A DNA stretch of 64,000 nucleotides from Spinacia oleracea (GCF_020520425.1 NC_079487.1:11145501-11209500); one strand, 5' to 3'. Positions 21,201 to 34,908 are shown, numbered from the stretch's first letter. The notes: generated by a model from the letters alone, not told the origin. Numbers and translations: made by a program.

Positions 21201-22208
21201 TAATGCAGCAATCCGTGCTCCATTGCCCACTCGTAGGTCGACTTCACCCTTGCTTAACTTTCTACTTCTTCTTAGTCCCTGTGGATTGGAACATAAGTGT
21301 GAGCCAAAACCTGTATCTAATACCCAAGAAGTTGAATTAGCAAGTATACAGTCTATAACGAAAATACCTGAAGATGGAACGATTGTTCCGTTCTTCTGAT
21401 CTTCCTTTAGCTTCAAGCAATCTCTCTTCCAATGCCCCTTCTTCTTGCAGTAGAAGCATTCGAATTCAGAAGTGGGTTGACTGACCTTCCTCTTTACAGA
21501 TTTGGCGCCAGTTTGCTTAGTTGGGCTGGCCTTGTTGCCACCTTTCTTAGCATTCCTCTTTTTTCCAGATTTCTTGAACTTGCCCCCACGCACCATAAGC
21601 ACATCCTGCTTATCACTTTTGAGCGTCTTTTCAGCGGTCTTCAGCATACCGTGAAGCTCAGTGAGCGTTTTGTCCAGACTATTCATACTGTAGTTCAGTT
21701 TGAACTGATCATACCCGCTATGAAGAGAATGGAGGATGGTGTCTATAGCCATTTCCTGAGAAAATTGTTGATCCGGCCGACTCATATTCTCAATGAGTCC
21801 AATCATTTTGAGAACATGTGGACTTACGGGCTCGCCTTTCTTAAGCTTGGTCTCAAGAATTTGCCTATGAGTCTCGAATCTTTCGACTCGAGCCAGATCT
21901 TGGAACATGTTCTTCAACTCACTGATGATTGTGAAAGCATCTGAGTTGATGAACGTTTTCTGCAGATCTGCACTCATGGTGGGGAGCATTAGACATTTCA
22001 CCTCCTTGTTGGCATCAATCCAACGATTGAGGGCTGCCTGAGTGACCCCGTCGCCTGCGGCTTCGGGCATCGCCTCTTCTAGGACATACTCCTATTCTTC
22101 CTGCATAAGAACTATTTGCAAGTTCCTTTGCCAGTCAAGGAAGTTTTTCCCGTTCAACTTCTCCTTTTCGAGAATTGATCGAATGTTGAATGAATTGTTG
22201 TTTGCCAT
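18244..22208 (-). pseudogene. Cop2 gag-pol polyprotein, disrupted
   Basis: The conserved start MANNNSFNIRS is at 22208 and the terminal TGA at 18246-18244. Domains run in the usual copia order: gag, CCHC knuckle CFYCKKKGHWKRDC, protease (DTGFGSH here, where Cop3 has DTGCGSH), GAG-pre-integrase, integrase, RT with YVDD, RNase H. It is interrupted by a stop near 22091, a stop near 20930 (in a segment continuous in Cop3), a frameshift near 19760, and further stops near 19170, 18970 and 18836. It could not make a complete polyprotein. Confidence 0.9.
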
Positions 22209-24934
22209 ATTTAAAACTACAATTGAAAAGAATAAACAAATAAATAACCATTCACAGTTTCTCTTAATAAACTTAAATTCTAGCATACATGCATAATTCA
22301 ATGTTCATTAAGCATTTTATTCAAGTTATGTGTTCCGGCAGGTGTGAATAAAATGATTCCAAGATCCTAAAATCATTGAAGAACTAAGCACAGTTTGTCG
22401 ACTTAATCCTAAAACATCTTAGGTAAGCAAAAGCCTTTTGCTAATAGTCTAGAAACTATTCTTGGTTGATAGGTACGTCTAAGAACTTATTAGGTAAACC
22501 TATCGATTTTGCCATGACATAAAAGGACTCCCTACTTATATCGTTGAGTTTCACCAAAACTAACATGTACTCACAATTATTTGTGTACCTTGCCCCTTTA
22601 GGACCAATAAGTAACACCTCGCTGAGCGAAAACTATTACTAGATTGATGTAAAGGATATCCAAGCAAGTGTATATTTTGGCATGGCACCTTTTAACTCAA
22701 TTTTTAAGTTTGGAATTTAAGGCTCTCACTATGTTGGTTAGATTTTAAGTGAACTAAAATCCTTAATCATGCAACATAATCAAGCTTTTGATCTCATGCA
22801 TTTTAAGACATATTTAAAAGCAATAAATAACTTAAAACATGCATAAGATAAATGTGATCTAGTATGGCCCGACTTCATCTTGAAGTTTTAACTTCAAAGT
22901 CCGTCTTGAAAATCTCCGTGGGAGGCACCATTTTCTTCAAATAGGATAAGCTATAATTAAAAACTAATTACAACTATTTGATGGTACGCAGACCATATTT
23001 GAATTGAAAAACAACTTTGGTACTTTAGACCAATTACATTCAAATTAATGGTACGCAGACCATATTTTCTATCCTATTTGGGCCATACAAGTCACTTCAT
23101 AACCTGCAAAACAGTACATGTACAATATATACCATTCACCCATTCATTATCATGAATGGCCCACATAGCTGGTTAGTAAAACACATTATGCATCACATAA
23201 ACATTTGCAGCAATTAATCAAGGGCACCAATAATCTACAAATTATTCAGTCCTTATTAATTCTAATCAAGTTGTTTTAACCTTAAGGATTTGTAGACCTA
23301 ATCAATAGTTTATGACTAAAAAGGGCTCCCACTTAAATCAATAAATTCATATGATTTACTAATTTTAAAAATAAAAATGTATTTCTAGTCTAACCGGAAA
23401 CATACAAATTTAATTAAAATTTAAAGCTCATACAAATTTATAATTGAATCCAAAAAGTTTAATTTAATTTCAGTCGTATTTAAATTAATTCATGATTTTA
23501 ATTTTAGTAAAATAATTAGAATAAATAAAATTTATTATAATTACAATATTCAAAATTAAAATCCAAGAAAATAATTTAAATTATTAATTTTAAAATTAAT
23601 TAAAATTACGTAAACTGAAAATTTCAAATTAAAATTTTAAAACGATCTAATCGCAACGCAACAATCAAACGCAACGCACGCCCATGGGCCACACGCACAC
23701 AGCCATCGCTGGCCATGTGCGCGCAGCCCATGCGCTGCGTCGCATCGCTGCTGCTCACCATCGCAAGGCATCACGCGAGCTGGTGCTCGCTGCGCGAGCC
23801 AGCGCTCGACGCAACAAGCATGCTGCCGCAGCCCATCGCTGGGCGCAGCGCTCATCGCACGTCGCAACAAGCAAGCTGCTCGCCATGGCTGGGCGCAGCG
23901 CTCGTCGCACGTCGCAACAAGCACGCTGCACGCCATCGCTGGGCGTAGCGCTCGTCGCATGTCGCAACAAGCACGCTGCACGCCATCGCTGGGCGCAGCG
24001 CTCGTCGCACGCACACTAGCGCTCGCTGCGCGCGAGGCTCCGCGTGCTTGCGCGAGGCAGTGCGCGCTGTGGCGCAGCTCGCTTGCTGCCCACACGCGAC
24101 TGCTCGTGCTCCCTTGCTCGTCGTCACATGCCCGCACTATAAAACACCCCTTAAGGGTAACACGTAGCGTCCATTGCTTTGTGCGTGCAAGTTATATGAG
24201 CGAATCGCATAAAAATTTAAAATTTATATTCAAAATTAATGACAAATTAATAAATAATATTAATTTCATAATTTTAGGGCGAAAAATCGAAAATTTATTA
24301 TTTAATTGATTTCCGATTAACATGGATTCAAGTCTAGGTCATAAAAATTTAAAATTTAACATAAATTTACAATTTTTATGGTGGTTTTTAATCATAGGTA
24401 TCTAATTAAATTATAACTAATTATGAAAATCAAATTAATTCTAAATTATTCCAATTTTCAACAAATTAATCATAATTACAAATTAGATTTGCATAATTAA
24501 CAAGGCTAGGCATTCAAACTTGTTAAACATATACAGTAGGTCAATTAAAAATTCAAGATTTATCAACAAGAATCGCAAATATTTAATTTAACATCTTAAA
24601 TTTACGAAATTTTGCATTCGAAAAACTAAAACCTCCGGAAAGTCATAGTTAGGCTTCGAATTTGAGAATTCTGGGTTCGGCCAAAAAATAATATTATTTT
24701 TGTCAAAATTTTAGAATGCCTTTTACATGCGGAATAGACACAAAAATCACTCGATTTGGATGAGTAACGAAGAAACTGTCGAAAAACTGCGTACGTATAA
24801 TTAAATAAACGCAATTTGCAATTAATTAACAATTACGAAAATTAATCACCCCTTTTAATTCTTGAAAATTTGTTATATTTAACCATGTTCATGCAATTTA
24901 GATTATGAAAATAATAAGAGGCTCGTGATACCAC
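22209..24934 (-). other. Cop2 leader with PBS
   Basis: The PBS (GTGGTATCACGAGC on the minus strand) lies at 24934-24921. The leader is about 2.7 kb, AT-rich except for the GC-rich block near 23640-24140. It contains the paired hairpins ATGGTACGCAGACCAT (22981-22996 and 23048-23063). A splice-acceptor-like stretch (TTTTCAATTGTAG on the minus strand) precedes the gag ATG by about nine bases. The Ala/Arg-rich frames on both strands of the GC block are not genes. Confidence 0.8.
23640..24145. repeat. Cop2 GC-rich leader block with 50-bp tandem repeat
   Basis: A strongly GC-rich island sits in an otherwise AT-rich leader. From about 23831 to 24010 a 50-bp unit containing CATCGCTGGGCGCAGCGCTC and GTCGCAACAAGCACGCTGCA is repeated about 3.5 times. 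The same position in Cop1 and Cop3 holds a different GC-rich sequence. Confidence 0.85.
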
Positions 24935-26332
24935 TATTAGGTTATGATACATATGACAATTCATAATCATGCGGAAAAAACATAAAGCCAGGAAAGCATA
25001 TTATTTACACATAATCATTTAGCATAGTTTAGATGCATACACTTTGTTGCGTGCCTTCCCTAGCTGCGCCCGAACCGAACAAGAACAAGTCTTTAGGACT
25101 CCAAGTGTCGTCCCTCCGTAGATAGTCCACAGCACGTCCGGATCCGCCTTAAGCTTGACCAACTAGGATCGCCCTTAAGGTACTTAGAATTTTCGGCTAA
25201 TGTAGGCAATTGTATGACTGAATTTTTGCTCTCAAAAATCACTTTGAATACTTGAATACTCTATCCAAAATAATGACCCTAGGCCTTTATTTATAGAGGT
25301 ATGGAAAGGGAATTGTAATCCTATTAGGATACGAATTAATTAAACTAGAATCCTAATAGAATTCTTATTTAATTAATTCATCCTTTTAGGTTTAGGAATT
25401 TAATCATATGTCGAAACCTGATAGCTTTAGGATTCGTATAGCACACAAACACACACACGCACGCACAGCAGCCCACGAGGGGCGCCATGCGCGCGTGCGC
25501 AGCCCGCGAGCTCGCAGCCCATTGCCACGAGGCCCACACGCTACCGCAGCGTTGGCGCGCGCTGGGCCTGCCTTGCGGTGGGCCTGGCGCAGCCTTGGCT
25601 GGTGCGTTGTAGCGCGCTGGCTTGCTGGGCGATGGCCCGGCTTCGTGCTGGGCCTTCGTCTGGCAGGCCTCGTCCGATGCTTATTCGTACGATACGCTTC
25701 CGATTAATTTCCCGATTCCGGAATTCATTTCCGAATACGAAAAATATTTAATATTTCCGATTCCGGAATTAATTTCCGTTTCGAACAAATACTTAATATT
25801 TCCGTTTCCGGAATTATTTTCCGATTCCGATAATATTTCCGATTCTGACAATATTTCCGTTTCCGGCAATATTTCCGATTCCGGCAATATTTCCATCTCC
25901 GATAATATTTTCCGATATGTACCATGTTTCCGTTTCCGGCAACATCTACGACTTGGATAATATTTATATTTCCGATACGATCCATATTTCCGTTTCCGGC
26001 AATATCATCGTTTCCGGAGCATTCATTTCTTGCCTGTGACGATCTCAGCTCCCACAGAAACCAAGATCCGTCGATTCCGAATATCCATAGATGGAGTATT
26101 TATTGCCATTAAATACTTGATCCGTTTACGTACTATTTGTGTGACCCTACGGGTTCAGTCAAGAGTAAGCTGTGGATTAATATCATTAATTCCACTTGAA
26201 CTGAAGCGGCCTCTAGCTACGCATTCAGCTCACTTAATCTCACTGAATTATTAACTTGTTAATTAATACTGAACCGCACTTATTAGACGTAACATAGAAT
26301 GCATACTTGGACCAAGGGCATTATTTCCTTCA
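24935..26332 (-). repeat. Cop2 5' LTR (about 1398 bp)
   Basis: Reverse-complement start TGAAGGAAATAATGCCC (26332), end CATAACCTAATA (24935), followed by the PBS. It is collinear with the 3' LTR at 15982-17378, with scattered substitutions and small indels (for example in the CCGGAAA array), indicating an insertion of intermediate age. Confidence 0.9.
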
Positions 26333-28298
26333 GTTGTATAGTGCGGGCCCGTGACGACGAGCAAGGGAGCTCGTCGCCCGTGCGGTACGAATGCAGCGAG
26401 CAACGAGCGTGGCATGCACAAGGCAATGGGTGCCTAGGGGCTGTGTGCTACGGGTGTGGGGCAATGGGCGATGGGCGAGCAGTGTAGCGAGCAAGGCAAG
26501 CACGCGTGGGCAGCGATGGATGCTTCGCCACAACGTGCGTTGCCTCGCCCAGCAAGCACGCCAAGGACGCATCCAAGGCAGCGACAAACGCAGCACAACG
26601 TGCACGCGGGCAGCGTTGGCTGACATGTCCAGCAAGCGTTGCCCAGCAGCGCGCCAAGGCGATGGGCGAGTGGGCTGCGCGCAAGCGTGGCTCGCTGGGC
26701 CTGACGCATTGGTGCGTTGTTGCTTGGGATTTGCGGTATGATCAATCGAGTGACAAGGGGTTTGTTGGTTGTTGGACTTGACGGGGCATGGGCGCAAGCC
26801 CATGGCCTTGTCTTGACCCGATTGGTTCGTTTTAATTTTCATTTGAAATTTTCAGTTTGAAAATAATTTTAATTAACTTTAAAATTAATAATTTAAATTG
26901 TTTTCTCGGATTTTAATTTTGAATATTATAATTATTATAAAATTTTAACTTATACTAATTATTTTACTAAAATTAAACCTTGAATTAATTTAAATTCGTT
27001 TAATTCAACTGAAAATAAATTAATTGGATTCGATTATAATTTTATATGAGCTTTAAATTTTAATTAAATTTGTATGTTTCCGGTTAGACTAGAAATACAT
27101 TTTTATGTTTAAAATTAGTAAAGCATATAAAGTTATTGGTTTAAGTGGGAGCCTTTAGTCATAAACTCTTGATTAGGTCTACAAATTCTTTAAGGTTAAA
27201 CAACTTGATTAGAATTAATAAGGACTGAATAATTGGTAGATTATTGGTGCCCTTGATTAATTGCTGCAAATATTTATGTGATGCATAACGTGTTTTACTA
27301 ACCAGCTATGTGGGCCATTCATGATAATGAATGGGTGAATGGTATATATTGTATATGTACTGTTTTGCAGGTTATGAAGTGACTAGTATGGCCCAAATAG
27401 GATAGAAAATATGGTCTGCGTACCATTAATTTGAATGTAATTGGTCTAATGCACAAAAGTTTATTTTTTCAATTCAAATATGGTCTGCGTACCATCAAAT
27501 AGTTGTAATTAGTTTAATTATAGCTGATCCTATTTGAAGAAAATGGCGCCTCCCACGGTGAAATTCAAGACGGAGTTTCCAATCCATTTTCAAGACGGAC
27601 TTTGAAGTTGAAGCTTCAAGATGAAGTCGGGCCATACTAGATCACATTTATCTCATGCATGCTTTAAGTTATTTATTGCTTTTAAATATGTCTTAAATAT
27701 GCATGAGATTGTGGCTTGATTATGTTGCATGATTAAGGATTTTAGTTCACTTAAAATCTAACCAACATAGTAAGAGCCTTAAGTTCCAAACTTAAAAATT
27801 GAGTTAAAAGGTGCCATGCCAAAATAACACTTACTTGGATAACCTTAACATCAATCTTAGTATTAGTTTTCCGTCATAGCGAGGTGTTACTTATTGATTC
27901 TAAAGGGGTAAGGTACACAAACAATTGTGAGTACATGTTAGTTTTGGTGAAATTCAACGATATAAGTAAGGAGTCCTTTTATGTCGTGGCAAAATCGATA
28001 GGTTTACCTAATAAGTTCTTAGACGTACCTATCAACCAAGAGTAGTTTCTAGACTATTAGCAAAAGGCTTTTGCTTACCTAAAAGATTTTAAAATTGAGT
28101 CAAAATACAGTATGTGCTTAATTCTTCAATTGTTTTTAGGGTCTTGGAATCATTTTATTCACACCTGCCGGAACACATAACTTGAATAAAATGCTTAATG
28201 AACATTAAATTATGCATGTATGCTAGAATTTGAGTTTATTAAGAGAAACTGTGAATGATTATTTATTTGTTTATTCTATTTAAATTGTAGTTTTAACT
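26333..28298 (+). other. Cop1 leader, second part
   Basis: This resumes Cop1 after the Cop2 insertion, beginning with the TSD GTTGT (26333-26337). A GC-rich block (26340-26815) differs from those of Cop2 and Cop3. After it come the paired hairpins ATGGTCTGCGTACCAT (27411-27426 and 27480-27495) and an AT-rich stretch to the gag start. Frames in the GC block on both strands are compositional artefacts. Confidence 0.85.
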
Positions 28299-31200
28299 AT
28301 GGCAAACAACAATTCATTCAACATTCGATCAATTCTCGAAAAGGAGAAGTTGAACGGGAAAAACTTCCTTGACTGGCAAAGGAACTTGCAAATAGTTCTT
28401 ATGCCGGAAGAAAAGGAGTATGTCCTGGAAGAGGCGATGCCCGAAACCGCGGGCGACGGGGTCACTCAGGCATCCCTCAATCGTTGGATTGATGCCAACA
28501 AGGATGTGAAATGTATAATGCTTGCAACCATGAGTGCAGATCCAGAGAAAACGTTCATCAACTCAGATGCTTTCACGATCATAAGTGAGTTAAAGAACAT
28601 GTTCCAAGATCTGGCTCCGGTCGAAAGATTCGAGACTCATAGGCAAATTCTTGAGACCAAGCTGAAGAAAGGCGAGCCCGTAAGTCCACATGTTCTCAAA
28701 ATGATTGGACTCATTGAGAATATGAGTCGGCTGGATCAGCAATTCTCTCAGGAAATGGCTGTAGACACCATCCTCCATTCTCTTCATAACGGGTATGATC
28801 AGTTCAAACTGAACTACAGTATGAATAGTCTGGACAAAACGCTCACTGAGCTTCACGGTATGCTGAAGACCGCTGAAAAGACGCTCAAAAGTGATAAGCA
28901 AGATGTGCTTATGGTGCGTGGGGGCAAGTTCAAGAAATCTGGAAAGAAGAGGAATGCTAAGAAAGGTGGCAAGAAGTCCAGCCCGACGAAGCAAATTGAC
29001 GCCAAGTCTGAAAAGAGGAAGGTCAGTCAACCCACTTCTGAGTCCGAGTGCTTCTACTGTAAGAAGAAGGGGCACTGGAAAAGAGATTGCTTGAAGCTAA
29101 AGGAAGATCAGAAAAACGGAACAGTCGTTCCATCTTTAGGTATTTTCATTATAGACTGTATACTTGCTAATTCAACTTCTTGGGTATTAGATACAGGTTG
29201 TGGCTCACACTTATGTTCCAATCCACAGGGACTAAGAAGAAGTAGAAGGTTAAGCAAGGGTGAAGTCGACCTACGAGTAGGAAATGGGGCACGGATTGCT
29301 GCATTAGCTGTAGGAACTTATTATTTGTCGTTGCCCTCTGGGCTAGTTTTGGAACTGGAAGAGTGTTTTCATGTTCCAAGTCTAACTAAAAACATCATTT
29401 CTGTTTCTTGCTTAGATGCTAAGGGATTTTCCTTTTTAATAAAAGACAATAGTTGTTCGTTTTATTTTAAAGAGATGTTTTATGGATCTGCTAGATTAGT
29501 CAATGGACTTTATTTATTAGATCACGACAAACAAATTTATAACATAAATACCAAAAAGGCCAAAAAGGATGATTCAGATCTCACCTATCTGTGGCATTGC
29601 CGATTAGGCCATATTAACTTGAAACGCATAGAAAGACTTCAAAAGGAAGGAATTCTAGAACCATTTGACTTAGAGGATTATGGTAAGTGAGAATCATGTT
29701 TACTTGGAAAAATGACAAAGCAACCTTTCTCTGAAGTTGGAGAAAGAGCAACTGAACTATTGGGTTTAATCCATACAGATGTATGTGGACCAATGAGTAC
29801 AAATGTTAGAGGTGGTTTCAGCTACTTTATCACTTTCACTGATGACTTCAGTAGATATGGTTATGTCTGCCTAATGAAGCATAAGTCTGAATCCTTTGAC
29901 AAATTCAAGGAATTTCAGAGTGAAGTAGAGAATCAATTAGGCAAGAAGATTAAGGCACTGCGGTCTGATAGAGGCGGTGAATATCTGAGCTATGAATTTG
30001 ATGACCATCTGAAAGAATGTGGAATTCTATCAGAATTGACTCCTCCTGGAACACCACAATGGAACGGTGTATCGGAACGGAGGAACAGAACCTTGCTAGA
30101 CATGTTTAGATCAATGATGGGTCAGGCCGAACTTCCAATAGAATTTTGGGGACATGCACTAAATACAGCTGCATTCACTATAAATAGAGCTCCGTCTAAA
30201 GCCGTTCAAAAGACATCATATGAGTTATGGGTTGGAAAACCTCCAACAGTGTCTTTTCTTAAGATTTGGGGATGTGAAGTATACGTCAAAAGATTAATTT
30301 CAGACAAACTTCATCCAAAATCTGACAAATGTATCCTTGTGGGCTATCCAAAGAAAACAAAGGGGTATTACTTCTACAATACATCTGAGAACAAGGTGTT
30401 TATTGCTCGAGATGGTATCTTTTTGGAAAAGGATCACATTTCCAAAATGACAAGTGGAGAAAAGTAGACCTCGAAGAAATTCGAGTCGAACAACAAACTC
30501 TAGAGAATGCTCAAGATGACATTCAGGATAAAACTCCGAGATCTTTAGAAGTATCTGGTGAGAATCATGGACAATCTAGAAATGTAACCCCGCGTAGATC
30601 GCAGAGATATAGATCTCAACCGGAAAGGTACTTAGGTATTTTGACGAACGAGAGCTATGACGCTCTATTACTTGAAAGTGATGAACCTGCGACTTACAAA
30701 CAAACTATGACGAGCCCTATCTCCAAGCAATGGCAAGAAGCCATGCAATCTGAATTAGACTCCATGTCAGAAAACCAAGTGTGAGATTTGGTCGATGTGC
30801 CAGATGGCTACCAAGCCATAGGAAGCAAATGGGTTTTCAAACTGAAAAAAGACAAGGATGGAAAACTTGATGTTTTCAAAGCTAGATTGGTTGCAAAAGG
30901 TTACAGGCAAGTCTACGGTGTGGATTATGATGAAACCTTTTCACCAGTTGCAATGCTAAAGTCTGTTCGGATAATGTTAGCAATCGCTGCATCTTACGAT
31001 TACGAAATATGGCAGATGGATGTCAAAACCGCTCTCTTAAACGACGTTTTAACATAAACTGTGTTTATGACACGGCCTGAGGGTTTTGAGGATCCAAAGA
31101 ATGCTAAAAAGGTATGCAAGCTTAAGAAATCAATCTACGGATTGAAGCAGGCATCCAGGAGCTGGAATATACGTTTTGATGAAGCAGTCAGTGACTTTGG

Positions 31201-32247
31201 TTTCATCAAGAAACAGACGAATCTTGTGTATACAAGAAGGTCAGTGGGAGAAAAATTGCTTTTCTAGTATTATATGTCGATGACATATTACTTATCGGAA
31301 ATGACATTCCTATGTTGAACTCTGTCAAGATTTGGCTTGGGAAATGTTTTTCGATGAAGGATCTAGGAGAAGCACAGTACATACTGGGCATCAAGATTTA
31401 CAGAGATAGATCTAAGAAGATGATTGGACTTAGTCAAAGCACTTATATCAATAAGGTGTTTGAAAGGTTCAAGATGGCAGACTCCAAGCGAGGCTACCTA
31501 CCCATGTCTCATGGAATGACTCTAAGCAAGACTCAGTGCCCAAAAACACTTGATGGGCGTAGACGAATGAGTGGGATTCCATATGCATCATCGATTGGTT
31601 CAATAATGTATGCTATGATATGTACACGCCCGGATGTTGCGTATGCACTCAGTGCTACGAGCAGATACCTGTCAGACCCAGGAGAGGCACATTGGACTGC
31701 TGCCAAGAATATTCTGAAGTACCTGAGAAGGCACAAAGATGACTTCCTAGTCTATGGTGGAGATGATGAATTAATTGTTAAAGGCTATACGGACGCAAGT
31801 TTCCAAACCGACAAAGATGATTTCAGATCACAGTCTGGGTTTGACTTCTGCCTCAACGGAGGTGCAGTAAGCTGGAAAAGTGTTAACCAAAGCACCACTG
31901 AAGCGGAGTACATTGCTGCACATGAAGGAGCAAAGGAATCTATATGGCTAAGGAAGTTCATAGGTGAACTTGGTGTAGTCCCCTCCATTAAAGGACCAAT
32001 AGTCCTATATTATGATAATAACGGAGCTATTGCACAGGCAAAGGAGCCTAGACACCACCAAAGAGTCAAGCATGTACTTCGTAGATTTCAACTTCTACGA
32101 GAGTTCGTTGAAAGAAAAGAAGTCGAGATAAGAAAGATTGGAACTGATGATAACATCTCAGATCCATTGACTAAACCTCTGCCGCAGGCGAAGCACAACT
32201 CGCACACTGCAGCTATGGGAATCAAGCATATTGGAGAATGGCTTTGA
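28299..32247 (+). pseudogene. Cop1 gag-pol polyprotein, disrupted
   Basis: The frame starts MANNNSFNIRS at 28299 and is open for 463 codons through gag, CCHC knuckle, protease (DTGCGSH) and GAG-pre-integrase. Compared with Cop3 it has a TGA in place of a Cys codon (about 29688), a one-base loss near 30460, a TGA for Trp at about 30783, a TAA near 31055, a frameshift near 31220, and a small deletion around 31888 in the RNase H region. The final stop at 32245-32247 is conserved. Confidence 0.92.
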
Positions 32248-33107
32248 TGTCCTTGTTTAATGTTTTAAAGTTTTAGAGTTTAATACTTTGTAAAACATTA
32301 TTGGTTAATCATTCACATATATGAATAGAATTCATTTTTCCATTTAATTTATGGTTTATTAAATGATGAGTCCCTTCAATTTGACGAAATATTCAAGATA
32401 GACTGTCAGGACCAGTCCTGTGACTAAGAAATGTCTATCAAGTGAACTTGAATGTCAAAAGTTGAAAATGGTCCCTGGTCGGAGTTTTCTATAAAGATGG
32501 ATGCATAGAAAATGTTAGACGGCTAGAATGCAAGATGACTAGTAGTTCTGTTTCTTGAACTATGTGGACATGGCAATGTCGCAATCATTTGCATAAATAC
32601 TTACTTTGGGAAGACTAGTATCGGACAGACCTATGAAACTTTACTGTAAGAGATGAAAATCTGTCATAAGTAAATTTCATTAAAATTATTAAACACTAAT
32701 CCTCAATACCTGAGTGATTTGAGATTACTTGTTTGAGAACTGCTTACTTTGACGTTGTCAACCGTCGCACCGTAAAAGGAGGCTATAAAGGCATCGCTCA
32801 GGTAATCACCTATCAAACGAAGTCCAATCTCAAGACCGCAAGATTTAGATTATCCTCCCATAAATCGGGATGAGATGCTGGAAGTTGTACAAGACCGCTC
32901 GGAGAGCTAGAAACTGTAAAATGCATGGTCGTGCTTAGATGAATCATAGGCTATGATTATCTGTTTATTTGATCAGTTGAACTCTGAAACCGAGAAACAC
33001 CTCTGGACATAATAAGGATGACAACTCTTACCTTATGTTCAAGAGCAAGCATCGAGCGACAAAGGAATTAGGAAATGCACACTTGTCCCTAAGGACAAGT
33101 TGGAGAC
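32248..33107 (+). other. Cop1 3' untranslated region and PPT
   Basis: Non-coding but conserved with Cop2 and Cop3. It ends in the polypurine tract AAGGACAAGTTGGAGAC (33091-33107), directly before the 3' LTR. Confidence 0.85.
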
Positions 33108-34502
33108 TGAAGGAAATAATGCCCTTGGTCCAAGTATGCATTTAATTTTAAGTCTAATAAATGCGGTTCAGTATTAATTAACAAGTTAATAATTTAGTGA
33201 GATCAAGTGAGCTGAATGCCTAGGTAGAGGCCGCTTCAGTTCAAGTGGAATTAATGATATTAATCCACAGCTTACTCTTGACTGAACCCGTAGGGTCACA
33301 CAAATAGTACGTAAACGGATCAAGTATTTAATGGCATTAAATACTCCATCTATGGATATTCGGAATCGACGGATCTTGGTTTCAGTGGGAGCTAAGATCG
33401 TCAAAGGCAAGTAAATGAATACTCCGGAAACAATGATATTGCCGAAAAAGGAAATATGGATCGTATCCGAAATATAAATATTATCCAAGTTGTAGATATT
33501 GCCGGAAACGGAAACATGGTACGTATCAGAAAATATTATCGGAAATGGAAATATTGCCGGAATCGGAAATATTATTGTCAGAATCGGAAATATTATCGTA
33601 ATCGGAAAATAATTCAGGAAACGAAAATATTAAATATTTGTTCGAACCGGAAATTTATTCCGGAATCGGAAATGTTAAATATTGTTCGTATCGGAAATCA
33701 ATCTCGGAATCGGGAATTTAATCAGAAGCGTATGGTACGAATAAGCATCGGACGAGGCTTGCTAAGACGAAGGCCCAGCACGAAGCCAGGCCGTCGCCCA
33801 GCAAGCCACACGCTTCAGCACACGCCAAAGCCTCGCAAGGCCCGGCGCAAGGCCAGGCCCAGCAGGCATGGCGCGCGCGCTCATCCAATGGGCTGCGAGC
33901 ATTGGGCCAAGGCGTCGTGCGCTCAGGGTGGGCCGCGAGGCATGCGCACAGGCGTGCGGTGCTCGTGCGGTGCTCGTGTGCGTGCTATACGAATCCTAAA
34001 GCTATCGGAATTCGTTCTATGATTAAATCCTAATCCTAAAAGATAAAATTAATTATTTAGAGTTCTGAAAGGATTAAAATTAATTAATTAGTATTCTAAC
34101 AGGATTCGAAATCCTTTTCCATGGTTCTATAAATATATGCCTAGGGTCATAAATTTACACACGAGTTTTTTAACAAGTATTCACACAATAAAAGCTGTGA
34201 TTTTTAACCAGAAAAATCAGTCACATTACTTGCCCAAATTAGCCGAAAATTATAGTACCTTAAGGGCGATTCTAGTTGGTCAATCTTAAGGCGGATACGG
34301 ACGTGCTGTGGACTATCTATGGAGGGACTACACTTGGAGTCCTAAAGAATTGTTCTTATTCGGTTCGGGCGCAGCTAGGGAGGGCACGCTACAAAGTGTA
34401 TGCATCTGAATTATGCTAACTGATTATGTGTAAATAATATGTTTCCTGGCATTAAGGTTTTTCCGCATGATTTATGTTTTTCATATGTATCATAACCTAA
34501 CA
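33108..34502 (+). repeat. Cop1 3' LTR (1395 bp)
   Basis: Starts TGAAGGAAATAATGCCC and ends CATAACCTAACA at 34502, followed by TSD ACTCA (34503-34507). It is collinear with 13798-15192, with many scattered differences. Confidence 0.92.
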
Positions 34503-34507
34503 ACTCA

Positions 34508-34908
34508 AGGTACCAAGACTCGAGAGCATAGTCGCCCGACCCTAGATCTTTGTAGGCTAAATGTGTTTGAAATTGTATTGGAAGGAATTGTGTTTAGAAG
34601 ATGTGTTTAGGAAGTGAAAAGGCTTTTGAACTTTGCTTCACTTGATCCTAACTTTGTATTTGAATTAGCTTTTAAGGCCTTAGAGCCAAATAAAGTGTTA
34701 TTGTATTAAATTCCGCTTGAACATACTTTTCTTTGAATTGGCACATTTGGAATAAAGACAACAACAATTGAGTTTTGAAATTTGATTTGATTTTTAGGAT
34801 GCCCTTAATTGAGGAAATTTTGAAATTTTTATTGTATTAAAGTGGTCAGGCCTCGAATTGGGGTTGCCTACGTGTCCCGTTAGGGAATCAGGCCGGACGT
34901 AGTTCTGA
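34508..34908 (-). other. TatB spacer between pol and antisense PMD fragment
   Basis: About 400 AT-rich bases with no supported frame. GGTTGCCTACGTGTCCCGTT (34863-34882), close to the pol end, resembles GGATTGCCTACGTATCTTGT at 53487-53506 in TatC, supporting common ancestry of the two elements. Confidence 0.55.

Larger units (their letters stand above)
15982..26332 (-). mobile_element. Cop2: Ty1/copia element nested in Cop1 leader, inactive
   Basis: A minus-strand element of the same family as Cop1 and Cop3: 5' LTR 24935-26332, PBS 24934-24921, leader with GC-rich repeat block, gag-pol 22208-18244, 3' region, PPT and 3' LTR 17378-15982. TSD GTTGT lies at 15977-15981 and 26333-26337. Both LTRs end in TA rather than CA at their PBS-proximal end. 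The gag-pol frame has at least three disablements. Confidence 0.92.
13798..34502 (+). mobile_element. Cop1: Ty1/copia element, inactive, split by Cop2
   Basis: A complete plus-strand copia element: 5' LTR 13798-15192, PBS, leader, gag-pol (28299-32247), PPT and 3' LTR 33108-34502. It has a 5-bp TSD ACTCA on both sides. Cop2 (15982-26332) sits in its leader, so the element's own sequence is about 10.35 kb. The gag-pol has several stops, frameshifts and a small deletion. Its two LTRs are the same length but show many scattered differences, so it is clearly older than Cop3. Confidence 0.92.

Noticed and set aside
23637-24309. Open frames in the Cop2 GC-rich block
   Set aside because: Same compositional artefact; the repeat unit keeps several frames open.
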